Assembly: GCF_021347895.1 (NCBI RefSeq)
Contig: NC_067130.1
Coordinates: forward strand, 31,553,823-31,617,822
DNA length: 64,000 bases
Direction of reading: 5' to 3'
DNA from: Acanthochromis polyacanthus
Taxonomy: Eukaryota; Chordata; Actinopteri; Pomacentridae
Positions within the stretch are counted from its first letter, which is position 1; every line of letters begins with the position of its first letter. A program made the position numbers and the translations under genes. The notes below the pieces were generated by a model. It saw nothing but the letters and a program-made list of their open reading frames with translations. It did not search any database and had not been told where the DNA came from. Below are positions 45,359-55,994 of the stretch, piece by piece.

Positions 45359-45582
45359 AATCATCACTGATAACAGGAGTTGGGTCTATCTGAACCCATG
45401 GAAGATGGGCATCTTGGGATTTTCCTTTTAAATGCCAGTGAGAATCAGATAGAATTTGTATTTAGAACTAGGTGTTTTGTCAGAGACAGACAAGACTGCT
45501 TGTTCTGCATTCAAGAGTCGTGATGTTCACGCCAGCCATTTTTAGGATCATCATCCCACTAGTGTTTTATCTTCAATAGTAC

Positions 45583-45654
45583 TTCCCATACCGGGAGTCG
45601 AACCTGGGCCGCCTGGGTGAAAACCAGGAATCCTCACTGCTAGACCATATGGGA
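45583..45654 (-). tRNA. tRNA-Glu(TTC)-like, well preserved
   Basis: The reverse complement begins TCCCATATGGTCTAGCAGTG. The acceptor and anticodon stems are fully paired, the loop TTTTCAC has anticodon TTC, A14 is kept and the B-box (AGGTTCGACTCCC) is intact. It differs from the usual vertebrate tRNA-Glu(TTC) by about three bases, one of which breaks a T-stem pair. It lies in a repeat unit and lacks a T4 terminator just downstream, so it may be a repeat-borne copy and not an expressed gene. Confidence 0.55.
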
Positions 45655-46149
45655 CTGTTGGGAAACAACTGATAATAGAGGTGGGATCTATCTGAATCAA
45701 TGGAACATGTACATCTTGGGATTTTCCTTCAACATGGCAATGAAAAAGATAAAGCTTTATTAATCCTAAATGAAACTCCTTAAAACTAGCTGTTTCATAC
45801 CAACAGTGAAGTAGAAGACTGCTTGTTCAGCACTGTGAAGTCATGAAGGACTAGAACACATGTTTTTGCTTACCATCTTTGACACACGAATTGGGTCTAT
45901 CTGAACCAATGGAAGATGGACATCTTGGGATATTCCTTAGAAATGGCAATGAAAAAAGATAAAGCTTTTTTAATCCTAAATGAAACTCCTCAAAACTAGC
46001 TGTTTCATAACAACAGTGAAGTAGAAGACTGCTAGTTCAGCACTGTAAAGTCATGAAGGACTAGGAAACATGTTTTTGCTAACCATCTTTGACACACTGG
46101 ACCCAGTTTATCAACATCCTACTAGTGTTTTATCTTCAATAGTCCTTCC

Positions 46150-46925
46150 TAGCTTGGAAAATCCAAACTGAATCTCCATGTAATCTCCTATCTCCATGTT
46201 AGGAGATACAGGAGAGTCAGTTTGGCAATGTGCAGACTGAATCGCGTTTCCCTCCCGGTACAGTTTGGTACGACCAATCATAGCACGGGAGGCGGGAGTT
46301 AATGCTGCGTCATCTTCAGCACCTGGATTACCCATAAAGATGATGCCGGAGGAGGAGGGGGGCCAAAGCGAATCTTTTAGTGGTCTCTTGGCGTTTTGGA
46401 TGGCGTTAGTCGTTGCCTCTTTTCACTTGACGTTTCCGACGATGAGGAGGCAGTGGATGGCTCGTTACTTTCGGCTTCTTGCCATTGTTTGTACAGAGGA
46501 AAATCCCGTTCCAAACGTGTGGGTAAATTTAAGCAACTTTTACACATACACACCAACTTGGTTTGGCTCTGATTTAAAGTTATTCCTAACACCGCTAATC
46601 GTTCGGAAGGAGTCTTTTGTTGCGTAGCCTTTTCAAAAATAAATGTTGTACTTGAGAGTACCCCATGTATTCACAGATTTTTGTGACAAAACAGCAGTCA
46701 TCATTCACCGCGACGCTTTTTCGGCTGCACGCCATTGTTGTTTGGACTACATGGATGATTTGTTTGTGCGTCACATCCGTGTTACGCTGATTGGTTCTTT
46801 CTCGTTCAAGCTGCATTCGTTAGCCCCTCCTTTTTGAAATCGTCTCATATCATCGCAATGCCAGACTGCCTTCATTTGTATTTATATTAATACATAAATG
46901 AAGTCAGTCTGGATTTCCCAGGCAA
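46150..46925. mobile_element. Inverted-end MITE, 776 bp, inserted in a tRNA-Glu unit
   Basis: The left end TAGCTTGGAAAATCCAAACT and the right end, inverted TTGCCTGGGAAATCCAGACT, match with a few changes. AGTCCTTCC at 46141-46149 and 46926-46934 is a 9-bp (or 8-bp) target duplication taken from the sequence that normally precedes the tRNA block. The interior has GC-rich promoter-like sequence and short frames on both strands without domains. An 8-9 bp target duplication suggests a hAT-like mechanism, but this is not proven. Confidence 0.85.
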
Positions 46926-47273
46926 AGTCCTTCCCATACCAGGAGTCGAACCCGGGCCACCTGGGTGAAAACCAGATTTTTGTGACAAAAACAGCAGTCA
47001 TCATTCACCGCGACGCTTTTTCGGCTGCACGCCATTGTTGTTTGGACTACATGGATGATTTGTTTGTGCGTCACATCCGTGTTACGCTGATTGGTTCTTT
47101 CTCGTTCAAGCTGCATTCGTTAGCCCCTCCTTTTTGAAATCGTCTCATATCATCGCAATGCCAGACTGCCTTCATTTGTATTTATATTAATACATAAATG
47201 AAGTCAGTCTGGATTTCCCAGGCAAAGTCCTTCCCATACCAGGAGTCGAACCCGGGCCACCTGGGTGAAAACC
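46675..47273. repeat. 300-bp tandem duplication, almost identical copies
   Basis: 46675-46973 and 46974-47273 are identical apart from one extra A in a run (46690 against 46985-46990). The unit covers the 3' third of the MITE, its right target duplication and the first 45 bases of the tRNA-Glu block. The junction has CAG microhomology. Near identity implies a very recent event or an assembly artefact. Confidence 0.95.
46931..46975 (-). pseudogene. tRNA-Glu block cut by the tandem duplication
   Basis: Only the T-arm and the 3' side of the anticodon arm remain before the sequence jumps back into the MITE ('aaaaccag' then 'atttttgtgac'). Confidence 0.9.
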
Positions 47274-47302
47274 AGGAATCCTCACCGCGAGACCATATGG
47301 GA
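47231..47302 (-). tRNA. tRNA-Glu(TTC)-like with all stems paired
   Basis: The reverse complement begins TCCCATATGGTCTCGCGGTG and ends GACTCCTGGTATGGGAA. Acceptor, D, anticodon and T stems are all paired (one G-T in the T stem), and the loop TTTTCAC gives TTC. A14 is replaced by C, which weakens the A-box. The B-box GGGTTCGACTCC is intact. It is structurally the best preserved copy, but its repeat setting makes expression uncertain. Confidence 0.6.
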
Positions 47303-47539
47303 CTGTGGGGAGGCACCTGATAATAAAGGTGGGGTCTATCTGAATCAAAGGAACATGTACATCTTGGGATTTTCCTTCAAAATGGCAATGAAAAAAGATA
47401 AAGCTATATTAATTCTAAATGACACTCCTCAAAACTAGCTATTTCATACCAACAGTGAAGTAGAAGACTGCTAGTTCAGCACTGTAAAGTCATAAAGGAC
47501 TAGGAAATTTGTTTTTGCTTGGCATCTTTGACACCTCAC

Positions 47540-47605
47540 TCCCATACCAAGAGTCAAACTTGGGGCACCTGGGTGAAAACCAGCAACCCTCACCACTGGA
47601 ACCAG
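47540..47605 (-). pseudogene. Truncated tRNA-Glu-like block
   Basis: Third example of the form lacking the 5' acceptor side, ending 'caccactggaaccagttaat', followed 40 bases later by the full copy at 47645. Confidence 0.8.
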
Positions 47606-47644
47606 TTAATTATCATCCTACTAGGGTAGTATCTTCAGTAGTCC

Positions 47645-47716
47645 TTCCCATATCGAGAGTCAAACCCAGGCCACCTGGGTGGAAACCAGGAATTCTCACC
47701 GCTAGACCACATGGGA
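47645..47716 (-). pseudogene. tRNA-Glu-derived copy with anticodon TCC
   Basis: The reverse complement begins TCCCATGTGGTCTAGCGGTG. The anticodon stem CCTGG/CCAGG is intact but the loop is TTTCCAC, giving anticodon TCC, which would read a Gly codon. The T-arm has several changes (CTCTCGA), so function is doubtful. Confidence 0.8.
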
Positions 47717-48080
47717 CTGTTGGGAGTCCCACATGAAAACTCCTAAATGAAACTCATTAAAACTAGCTGTTTCATACCCACAGTGAGGTAGAAGACTGCT
47801 TGTTCAGCACTGTGAAGTCATGAAGGACTAGAACACATGTTTTTTCTTACCATCTTTGGCACACGAATTGGGTCTATCTGAACCAATGGAAGATGTACAT
47901 ATTGGGATATCCTTAGAAATGGCAATGAAAAATAATAAAGTCTTGGGATTATCTTTAAAACACCAGTGGGAATCAGATAGAATGTCAAGGCAAATTCTTT
48001 AGAAGTAGGTGTTTCATCAGAGAAAGACAAGACTGCTTGTTCAGCACTCAAAAAGTCATCATCATCATCTTCAAAAGTCC

Positions 48081-48152
48081 TTCCCATACCGGGAGTCAAC
48101 CCCAGGCTGCCTGGGTGAAAACCAGGAATCCTCACTACTAGACCATATGCAA
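48081..48152 (-). pseudogene. tRNA-Glu(TTC)-like copy with broken acceptor stem
   Basis: The anticodon arm (CCTGG TTTTCAC CCAGG) is intact, but the 5' acceptor side reads TTGCATA opposite TATGGGA, leaving mismatches. Confidence 0.85.
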
Positions 48153-48240
48153 CTGTTGAGAACCCCACACGTTATCACTGTCTTTTTACAGAAGTCTGAA
48201 TAAAGGACTAAAACCAAGCTCAATTGATGTTGGATAACAA

Positions 48241-49320
48241 TACCTACAAACCAGGAAGTTTATAAAGATAAATATAATGAAAAAAAGTAATAATTGATTT
48301 AAAGTGTAAAAAGAAAAAGGTCTGACAGTGTTTTTAAAGTGGAGAAGCAAACAGAGAATTGTTTTTTTTTTTTGTATTTCAGTGAATGAAAATGACAAAA
48401 TCCTTAGATGCAGCTTGAACATCTGAATTCCTGGATGTTCCAGAAATTATTCCAACTCCTGCTCCTACCAACGGTTTCCTCGTCGCATCGGGTTCTTGGG
48501 TTAATTCATCTGTTTGCTGCCTCTGAGCTTCCAGGAAATGGCCTAAATACATCACAGTCAATGACACAGATTAATCACGCTCACGGCTAATGAATATTTC
48601 GTTACTAAAGCACCAGGCGCCTCCCCAAAAACTAAAAGGTCGCCGAGATCCGTTAAGCCTCCGAATGCAGCGTTTCTGAGGCAGTTAAATATACTTGCCG
48701 AGGCCTTCAGGGACAGTCTGACGTCTGAGCGCTGACTGTAAAGTCACAGGTATGATGACAGATTATACAGATTTGTTTTATCACCATGCAGGTGACTGAT
48801 GTGTTGATTCAGGAGTCACCAAAAAAAGGTCAAACAACCAAGAATTCAAACTGCTACCTGGATAGAAAGGATTAAATTTAGCTCCCAGTGCTGTTGTCAC
48901 TTAAAAATGTCATTTTTAGAAGCTCCAACATGGATTGGAAATTGTGTTGTAAGTCTTATTTTGAACTGAATTTAGCTAAAGGCTACAAATCCCAACACAA
49001 CAATTTGCAATTTTGCTTATTTGGTCTATCTATTTTATCTCCTTTGTTCTGAAGATTTTTAATAACAGAACACTAAACTTTTCAGTGTTGTAGAAGCATA
49101 ACTGAGGACCTCCATGAATTCATCCATTCAAAAACTAATGCAGGCCAATAGAACAACTCTTTGAGGAACTTTCAACATTTTCAGTTTCTATGTTATCACA
49201 AAATCAATAATTCAACATTATGTTTATTATCAAAGTCCTTGGGTGTTGTGGTCTAGGACTGAATGTTTTTGTCAGTTTTGGTTGTTGAAGTATGATCGGT
49301 AAGAAATGGGGGGAAACATC
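48241..49320. promoter_or_regulatory. Unique block, candidate conserved noncoding at 48560-48760
   Basis: 48560-48760 holds GATTAATCACGC, GGCTAATGAATATTTC and balanced GC content without repeats, and looks enhancer-like. The rest (to 49320) is unique AT-rich sequence. No exon is supported. Confidence 0.28.
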
Positions 49321-49329
49321 CCCTAAACC

Positions 49330-49970
49330 AGCCAGAAAAGTGCAGCTGTAATGCAGCGAGGAATGCTCAGATCTCTGCATAGGGGAAACCAAACAGCCAC
49401 TTAAACAGCGCATGGCTCAACACAGGAGAGCCAATTCTTCAGGACAGGATTCGGCAGTCTTCCTTCACCTTAAGGAAGAAGGACACTCGTTTCAGCACAC
49501 CAATGTTCAGATTTTGGACAGGGAGGACAGATGGTTTGAGAGAGAAGTGAAAGAAGCCATCCATGTCAAAGTAGAGAAGCCATCTCTGAACAGGGGGGGG
49601 TGGTCTGCAACATCATCTTTTGCCAATTTACAATCAGGTCCTTTCAAAACTCCCCAAAAGAACTACTCAGCAGACTCATGCTAATGATCACCATTAGCAC
49701 ACAAGGGCTCAGTGACATCTGTGCATTTCAACGACCCCCACCGATACTCACAACGACCATCGTTGAGTTGTCAGATGAGTTTTGGTATCGGTCGTAGGAA
49801 TAATAGCCCTGGACACACCTCACAGAGGTTTAAAAGCTGAGGCAACACCAACCACCACCAGAACTGAAGAAGCCTCTTGGATGAGAGGTGAAACGTCTTC
49901 AAGGAACTTTCTTAAAGTCCAGTGGATTTATTTAAACTCCTTTGGATAACCATGACCTGGATGTATGAGA
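49330..49970 (+). mobile_element. Penelope-like retroelement 3' fragment
   Basis: A GIY-YIG endonuclease relic is followed by a noncoding tail with 'gaactgaagaagcctcttgg', 'atgagaggtgaaacgtcttc' and 'cctggatg.atgagaa.ct'. This tail is familiar from the 3' ends of fish Penelope-like copies. No reverse transcriptase is present upstream, so the copy is 5' truncated. Confidence 0.8.
49355..49684 (+). pseudogene. GIY-YIG endonuclease domain of a Penelope-like element
   Basis: The open part reads CSDLCIGETKQPLKQRMAQH, then RRANSSGQDSAVFLHL and VQILDREDRWFEREVKEAIH, ending near KPSLNRGG. The pattern CSxLYIGET..L..R...HR is the GIY-YIG nuclease of Penelope-like elements, which nicks DNA during retrotransposition. 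Here the key Tyr of YIG is Cys. An in-frame TAA lies just upstream, at about 49348-49350, where the protein should continue. After about 110 residues the frame ends at 49682. It is a dead copy. The ATG at 49412 is internal to the domain and not a true start. Confidence 0.88.
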
Positions 49971-50099
49971 ACCTACACAGACATCAGCCAGAAAAAAGGC
50001 AAAAGTGAGAAGAAAAAACTATTTTGGAAAAACATAGCAATAACTATCAAAGGGACCTTGCTAGCAGTATGTAACATGGATAGATTGCTAATATTAGCC

Positions 50100-51190
50100 G
50101 ATATATTAGCGACCTGCAATCACAAAGTGGCCCCACCTAAAAACGTACCTTACTTTATCATCTATTTTACTCTAAATGTGACCATAGTTTGCAAAAAATA
50201 TCATTTTTACATTAAAGTAGACTCGACACTAGCAATTAAGACTACAAATTTATTAGGAAAATGTTTACTGAGGTAGAAAATGAAGTGAAAAGTAGAGTCT
50301 TTTTCTCATAGACTGTCTAATAGAGTCACCCTCTGCTGGCTGTTGTAGAGAAATCAGGTTTAAATATGATCTGAAGACTATGTATATGTTTTATTATCAC
50401 ACTTTGGATGTGAAGTGCACCAGTTTATTTAGTTGACTCTTTTTGTTTCAAACCAAATCAAATAATTTTTTTGAAATATAATCATTATGAAATGAAAAAT
50501 CTCACCAACTGGCCAGAAAAATGGCAAATGCGAATAGTGCTTTATTGTCTGTCTTAGCCTGAATGTGACCATAGTTTGCAAAAATATCATTATCCAGCAT
50601 TGAATTACACTTTAAACCAGAAATTAAGACCATAAATGTATTTGGAAAATGTTTACTGAGGTAGTCAATTAAGTGAGAAGTTGGGTCATTTTCTCATTGA
50701 CTTTCTATTAGATGAGTCGGCCCCTGGTGGGTGTTGGAGAGAATGCAATTCTATTTCATTTGCAGTCTTTTGACATGAACTTCAGCTCTTATTTGTTTCA
50801 AACCGGTAGTTCCACTGGATTTATCTATTTTTAATCTCACATGTCTTCCCTCCTTTTCTGAGCATCACGAACTTTATTAGTTTTGGTTTACTTTATTGAT
50901 TTATCATCTCTTTAACTTTAAAGTTCGAAAATAATTTGCAAAAATATCACCATTCTGCATTAAATTAGATGTTAAACTAGCAATTAAGGCCAGAAACTTA
51001 TTAGGAAGATGTTGACTGAGGTAGTATATCAAGACTGAAGTTGGGTCATTTTCTCATAGATTTGCTCACAGAGGAGTCGACCCCTGCTGGCTGTTGAAGA
51101 GAATGCAGGTTTGACTTCGACCCAGAGACTACATCCATGTTTTTATTTATAATCTTTGGATGTGAAGTGCAGCATTTCAAACAATATAAA
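50100..51190. repeat. 300-350 bp repeat family, copies 1-3
   Basis: Three tandem-like copies (about 50150-50480, 50540-50830, 50880-51180) share 'tttgcaaaaatatcat', 'agcaattaagaccataaa', 'ttaggaaaatgtttactgag', 'ttttctcatagact' and 'cccctgctggctgttg'. The last box is frequent in fish dispersed repeats. Copies have drifted and encode no protein. Confidence 0.9.
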
Positions 51191-51985
51191 CAGTTGTGTT
51201 TAATGTAAATATGTTTGTTTATTGAAGTAAGGGAAGAACAACCTCCTGAACTCACCAAAAAATAACTTTGCAGTGAATTTAAACTCTGCATCCAAATTAT
51301 TTTTACCGTCGTGTCTCAGTTTTGTTTCTGAGCTGATTTCAGCTGCGACAGGCCCGACCTGCAGTGCATCATGGGAGATAAAGCCACCACACCTGCAGCT
51401 GACGGCGATGATCTGAACGGACCTCCAGTCAGAACCTAGAACCGGATCTGGGTCGGATTCACCGTTCTGCTCTGGATGACTATTGGCTGTCCGGCTGCCA
51501 TGACAACCAACCCACCCAACGACAAAAAAAAAAAAAAATGTTGCAGGCCGCCGCCGCTGCATCCGATCACCAGTTAATGGCTGTTTTACATGGTCGCTGG
51601 CGCCCCGGTTTAAGGTGTTCGCCGCTCCGACGGCCACCGAGGGCTCAGATGGCATCCTGAGCAGTCCACCTTAACAACACTCCTCCTGGCAGTCAAACGA
51701 GCTTTGTTTACTGACAGGATTTGGCAGTCAGCCATTTTGGGGGCTTTTTTTTGTTGTTTTTTTTGCACATTTACATAAACACCAAATGGTGCTTGTTTCC
51801 TGTGTGTGTGTTGTGTGTGTGTTCATGTGCATATATGTGTGTGTTTGTGTGCAGGAGGCCCAGGCTAAGCTAATTCCCTCCTTCCTCCTCCTCCTTTTCA
51901 TTAAAGATCAGATTTTTGTTGTTTTCTCCCCACTAAAGCCGATGAACTTGACACAAATGCTCACGAGCTGCAAGTTCATCCCTCC
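51191..51985. other. Unique sequence; a minus-strand frame is not convincing
   Basis: A 151-codon minus-strand frame (51200-51655) crosses an A14 run and shows no domain. 51300-51660 is GC-richer than its surroundings and non-repetitive, so an unrecognised noncoding element is possible. A GT-rich patch lies at 51800-51852. Confidence 0.35.
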
Positions 51986-52330
51986 GTACCTTAATTTAGT
52001 TGATTACTAAATTATGCAATGACCCAGCCAAAGACATCGAGGGAGGATGCAGGAGGAGGAGGAGGGTTGTTGGGCTTTTTTGCTGCCAGTGATTTTTCCA
52101 GAGTTGCCCTGTTTTATTTTATTTTTTATTTTTTTTAGAGCTACTTCCTGCCCGCCGTCACCCCAGGCTAAACATGTGCGGCAGGCAGCACAGCAGAAAA
52201 TAAATGAAGAGGTTTTCTCTCATCCCCGCCGTAACACAACCCCCATACATCAGGTGGACGAGCGTAAACACCGACAGCCTCAGCCCTTATTAATTTCACC
52301 GCTTTCACGTGCACAGATGTAAAAAAGTGC
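51986..52330. promoter_or_regulatory. Candidate conserved noncoding block
   Basis: Starts CTTAATTTAGTTGATTACTAAATTATGC in pieces and includes TTATTAATTTCACC and GC-rich sequence. No domain is visible in the overlapping short frame at 52047-52322. Inference only. Confidence 0.27.
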
Positions 52331-53459
52331 TCAATATACACCTAATGTGCAACATTAAACAAGTTCAAACTGCTTTTAACTGCGAGAAGATGAACTATTT
52401 GTTCCATATATGAAACACTTCTCCACTGTTTCACTCCGTGTTGGTGTAATTTGAACATTTATAGACTTTCATTGCTGCTTTTTTAAGGACATATTCATAC
52501 AATCTTGTATATGGGCTTAAATATGATCAATTAAGGAATAAATTCATCAAAACCCTTTTAAAAAGTGAGATTTTACAGGATCTGCCTCCAACAAACTGTC
52601 TATTTATGGTGATTTTACAATTGAGACATGTAGAATGACTGATGAAATACCACTATTTCAAACTTGGATTTGGTTTACAGATTTTAAGAAAATTAAATAA
52701 ATTGTTCAAAAAAGGAAATGGACAAGCAGTTAAAGTGTTTAAAATGTTGAAAAGTAACCAGTGGAAGGAAGCTGAGTTGCAAGTTGAAGAGCAACAACTG
52801 AAAAAGGTTGAAAAAGTAGAAGATTCAAAATTGTGGTTGTTTGTGAGTAAAATATTGGAGTGACAAAAGAAAAGTAGAAGAAAATGTACATTTGCTGGAA
52901 CACTGTACCACCAGGTACAAGTTTCTGACTAATTTTATCGATTAAAACTGTTTATTTTTGTCCTTTTCTTGTCTCTCCTCTCTGTTTGTATTCACTGTAC
53001 TTTTGTTTTTTCACTGTAAAGTCTATTTACAGCAAAGTTCATTCCAATTACAACACCCTGTGACTTATTATTCTTGTTCTGAACTCAATGTCATTCAACA
53101 ATACTTTATTTTAATTCAACATTAATGTGCTTGTAAAAGCCTGGAATTAAAATGTTGTTCTTATTGTAATTATTAAATAACTTTTCAGTGTCACCAAGTC
53201 AAGTGAAGTTGTTTTACTGCTCAAATACTTAATTTAACAAGCTTCTTCTAATGTATTAAACAATATCTGAACTTCAGAAGAGAAAAGAAAAAAACATCAG
53301 AAAGCAGCAACAACTATAGAAGGAGCTTTCTTTTTTTAGATAATACTGGATATTAACGTTTGATGTGGATAATTAGCTAGTATTATAATTATTGTTTGTA
53401 GATAAATAATAGAAAAGTCTCCAAATGTGAGTATACACTGTTTATAAAGGATGGATTCA
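52331..53459. other. Unique AT-rich sequence, nothing recognised
   Basis: A 73-codon frame at 52642-52863 is Lys/Glu-rich without a recognisable domain or start context. Otherwise featureless. Confidence 0.4.
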
Positions 53460-54520
53460 GAGTTTGACATTTAGCTTCTGCTTTATCGTTTATTTTACTT
53501 ACTACAATAATTTGCAAAAGTATCATCATCCTGCACTGAACTACGTTTGAAATTAGCAAATAAGACCATAAACTCATTAGGAAATGTTCACTGAGGTATT
53601 AAATCAGATTAGAAATAGAATTATTCTCTCATTGATTTTCTCACAGAGGAGTCGCCCCCTGGTGGCTGTTAGCGAATGCGGGTTAAATGTATTTATTTGT
53701 CTTAACAGTCATTTGATGAAAAGTGCACCAGCGTAGTTAGATTAGTTTTTTTGTTTGTTTTTGCTTCAAACCAGATCCAAAAGCAGTCATGTTTAGTCTA
53801 AATGTTTTGTTTTTTTAAATATAAAATGAAAAATCTACTAAAACTAGCTCAATAAAACAACTGTGCAGTGCAGTTTAATCTCTGCATGTTTCATGAACTT
53901 TAACTTATGATCTATTTTTACTTTTAAGTTTGTTCGCCCTATAAACTTTATTAGTTTATATTTACTTCATTGCTTCACTGTCTATTTTACTCAAAATTAA
54001 GCAATAATTTGCAAAAATACCATCATCCCGCATTAAAGAAGACTTGGAAGTAGCAATTGAGACCATAAATGTACTAGAAAAAATGTTTTCTGAGATAGTA
54101 AATCAAGCCAGAAATAGACTTATTTTCTCATATAGGATTCGCCTCCTGGTGGATGATGGAGAGAATGCAGGTTTAGATTTATTTATTCTGTTTACTAGTT
54201 TAATTAGCTGCTTTAAGATCTAAAAATTGTCATGTTTAATTTGAATGTTTTTGTTTTTCGAAGTAAGACATGAAAAATTCTCCCCAACTAGCAAGAAAAA
54301 GGAACTTTTCGGTGCAGTTTGTGAAATATTTTTGCTACATTTATCCGCCTTCCAAACTATTTTTACTTTCACGTCTCTTTAGTCCTTCTCTGAACACCAT
54401 AAATTTTCTTAGCTTTTATTTACTTTATTGCGTTATCGTCTGTTTCACTGCAGAGGGCAACAATAATTTGTGAAAATATCATCGTCCTGCATTGAAAACA
54501 ACTTTGTGGTGCAGTTTGTG
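53460..54520. repeat. 300-350 bp repeat family, copies 4-6
   Basis: Copies at about 53470-53790, 53960-54240 and a partial one at 54415-54490 share the landmarks of copies 1-3, including 'gtcgccccctggtggctgtt' and 'aataatttgcaaaa.tatcatc'. Copies 1-3 and 4-6 are separated by 2.3 kb of unique sequence. Confidence 0.88.
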
Positions 54521-55689
54521 AATCATTTTTGCTCATTTATCAAACTATTGTAGTTTTCGTGTCACCGTAAACATCCGTGCTTTGTGTGTTTTTGCTCACT
54601 GTAAACACATTTATTGCATTTATTCACAGCTTCCAAACGCTCTTCTAATTTTTCTTCTCAGCTGTTATTATCTTTAGATCTTTTGATTCTACCTGGAAAC
54701 ACTGCTGTAAACTGTTTTTTTTTATTTCCATCCTTGTGTGTTGTTGTTTTTCTGTTTTATAAGCCGTCTGGGGTTTTTATATCACCATCATAATTCACTG
54801 TCTGTTTTTTTTAGATTTGAGTTTATTCGTTTGTGTGATGGAGAAGGTAATTTATGTTGGGTTTTTTTGAGTTTTTTTTCCACAGGAATCTCTTTCAGAG
54901 ACCATAAACGCTGTGACGTTTTCTTCACCCTGCGCTAAGCTCTTTATTCCTTCCCTTCTTCGTTTCCTTCCTACGACTAAAAATCCTCCATTTCCTCCTT
55001 ATTTCCACTCCGGTGGAGCCTCCCGTCTCTTCAGGCTGTAATTAAGCAGCTCTGCCTCTGCGTTCAGTCATGGGTGGCTCATTGTGCACATGGATTCCTC
55101 TGCAACGCTTAATTGGCTAAACACTGTTTAGCCCACTTTTCTGCTTTTATTCTCCTATTTATTATTATTATTATTGTTATTATTGTTCCTAATATTCCCA
55201 TCCCGCATTCTCGTCTCTAAATCAGATAAATCTCACCAGTTTCTCAGTTTCTGCCTCTTTTTTTCTTAAACTTTGCCTCTTTTTCTTTGAGTTTTCGTCG
55301 TTTCCTTTCACTCGTCTGGCTTCGCTCCACATCCAGTCGGGTTTTAGCCTCCGGTCCTGATTGTCAGGACGAGGTTGGATCCTCTATGAGACGACCATAT
55401 GGTGCTCTGCTACAGGGCTAAAGTCCTGCAGTGTTTTCATATTTATATTTATATATCTCTACATATATACGCACTTTAATTCTGATTCGTCACTGTTCTC
55501 CTCCTTTTCCGATGTCCTAAACTGAGCCTGAACAGTCCTATATCTTGAATATAATCACAGGAATCTTGAATTTAACCGCTAAATGATGCTACAGATGTTT
55601 GTAGTCAAAGTTCTGCTAAATTTCTACCACAAGTCTCTGGATTTTGTTGTCATTTTTCAAAGAATTCACTGTTATTTTACACATTTTTA
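54521..55689. promoter_or_regulatory. Unique block, candidate conserved noncoding at 54990-55145
   Basis: 54990-55145 carries GCTGTAATTAAGCAGC, CTTAATTGGCTAAAC and a balanced GC content. A short ATT repeat occurs near 55160. The rest is T-rich unique sequence without genes. Confidence 0.28.
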
Positions 55690-55994
55690 CCTGCACACTC
55701 GGGTCTCGACTTAGGTTGGAATTCTGTTTCTACGGCGCAACGAAACTCAATTTTCACCGTAGGTCAGAACTCGCATACTATAATGTACGTGGTGTACAAC
55801 CAGTGAATATAAACAAAGCCATCTTCCTTGTATAGCATCATGTGACGACGTATTCATCCTCTCCGTTCGCCAGCTAATTCCTGTGCAAAATTAGTTTTAA
55901 CTTCGCAAACACCGTACATCAGAATGATGGAACAAGACTTTCAACATCACCACGAAACGCCGTAAGTCAAGGATGTCGTAAACCAAGGACCTGT
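55690..55994. mobile_element. Possible pogo/Tigger-like MITE
   Basis: The left part 'cgggtctcgacttaggttgg' with 'tctacggcg' and the right part, inverted 'caggtccttggtttacgaca' with 'acttacggcg', are imperfect inverted ends of about 40 bases. Ends with GTCCTCGACTTACGAC-type sequence are typical of pogo/Tigger relatives. TA follows the right end; the left target is unclear. Confidence 0.45.

Larger units (their letters stand above)
43560..48240 (-). repeat. Mosaic array of tRNA-Glu-derived repeat units
   Basis: Units containing 'gagttgggtctatctgaacc', 'ggaagatggacatcttggga', 'agacaagactgcttgttcag' and a minus-strand tRNA-Glu block recur through 4.7 kb. A second module starts 'atggcaatgaaaaagataaa' and includes 'actagctgtttcata' and 'gtgaagtagaagactgct'; it occurs near 44226, 45735, 45944, 47382 and partially at 47735 and 47916. 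A LINE end (44699-45348) and a MITE (46150-46925) inserted later. No protein gene is present. Confidence 0.9.

Noticed and set aside
46265..46627. 120-codon frame within the 46.15-kb MITE as a host gene
   Set aside because: It lies wholly inside a segment with inverted ends and target duplications, has no domain, and frames of similar length exist on the other strand.
51200..51655. 151-codon minus-strand frame
   Set aside because: It includes a poly-Phe run from an A14 tract and lacks domains; probably chance in a GC-richer noncoding block.
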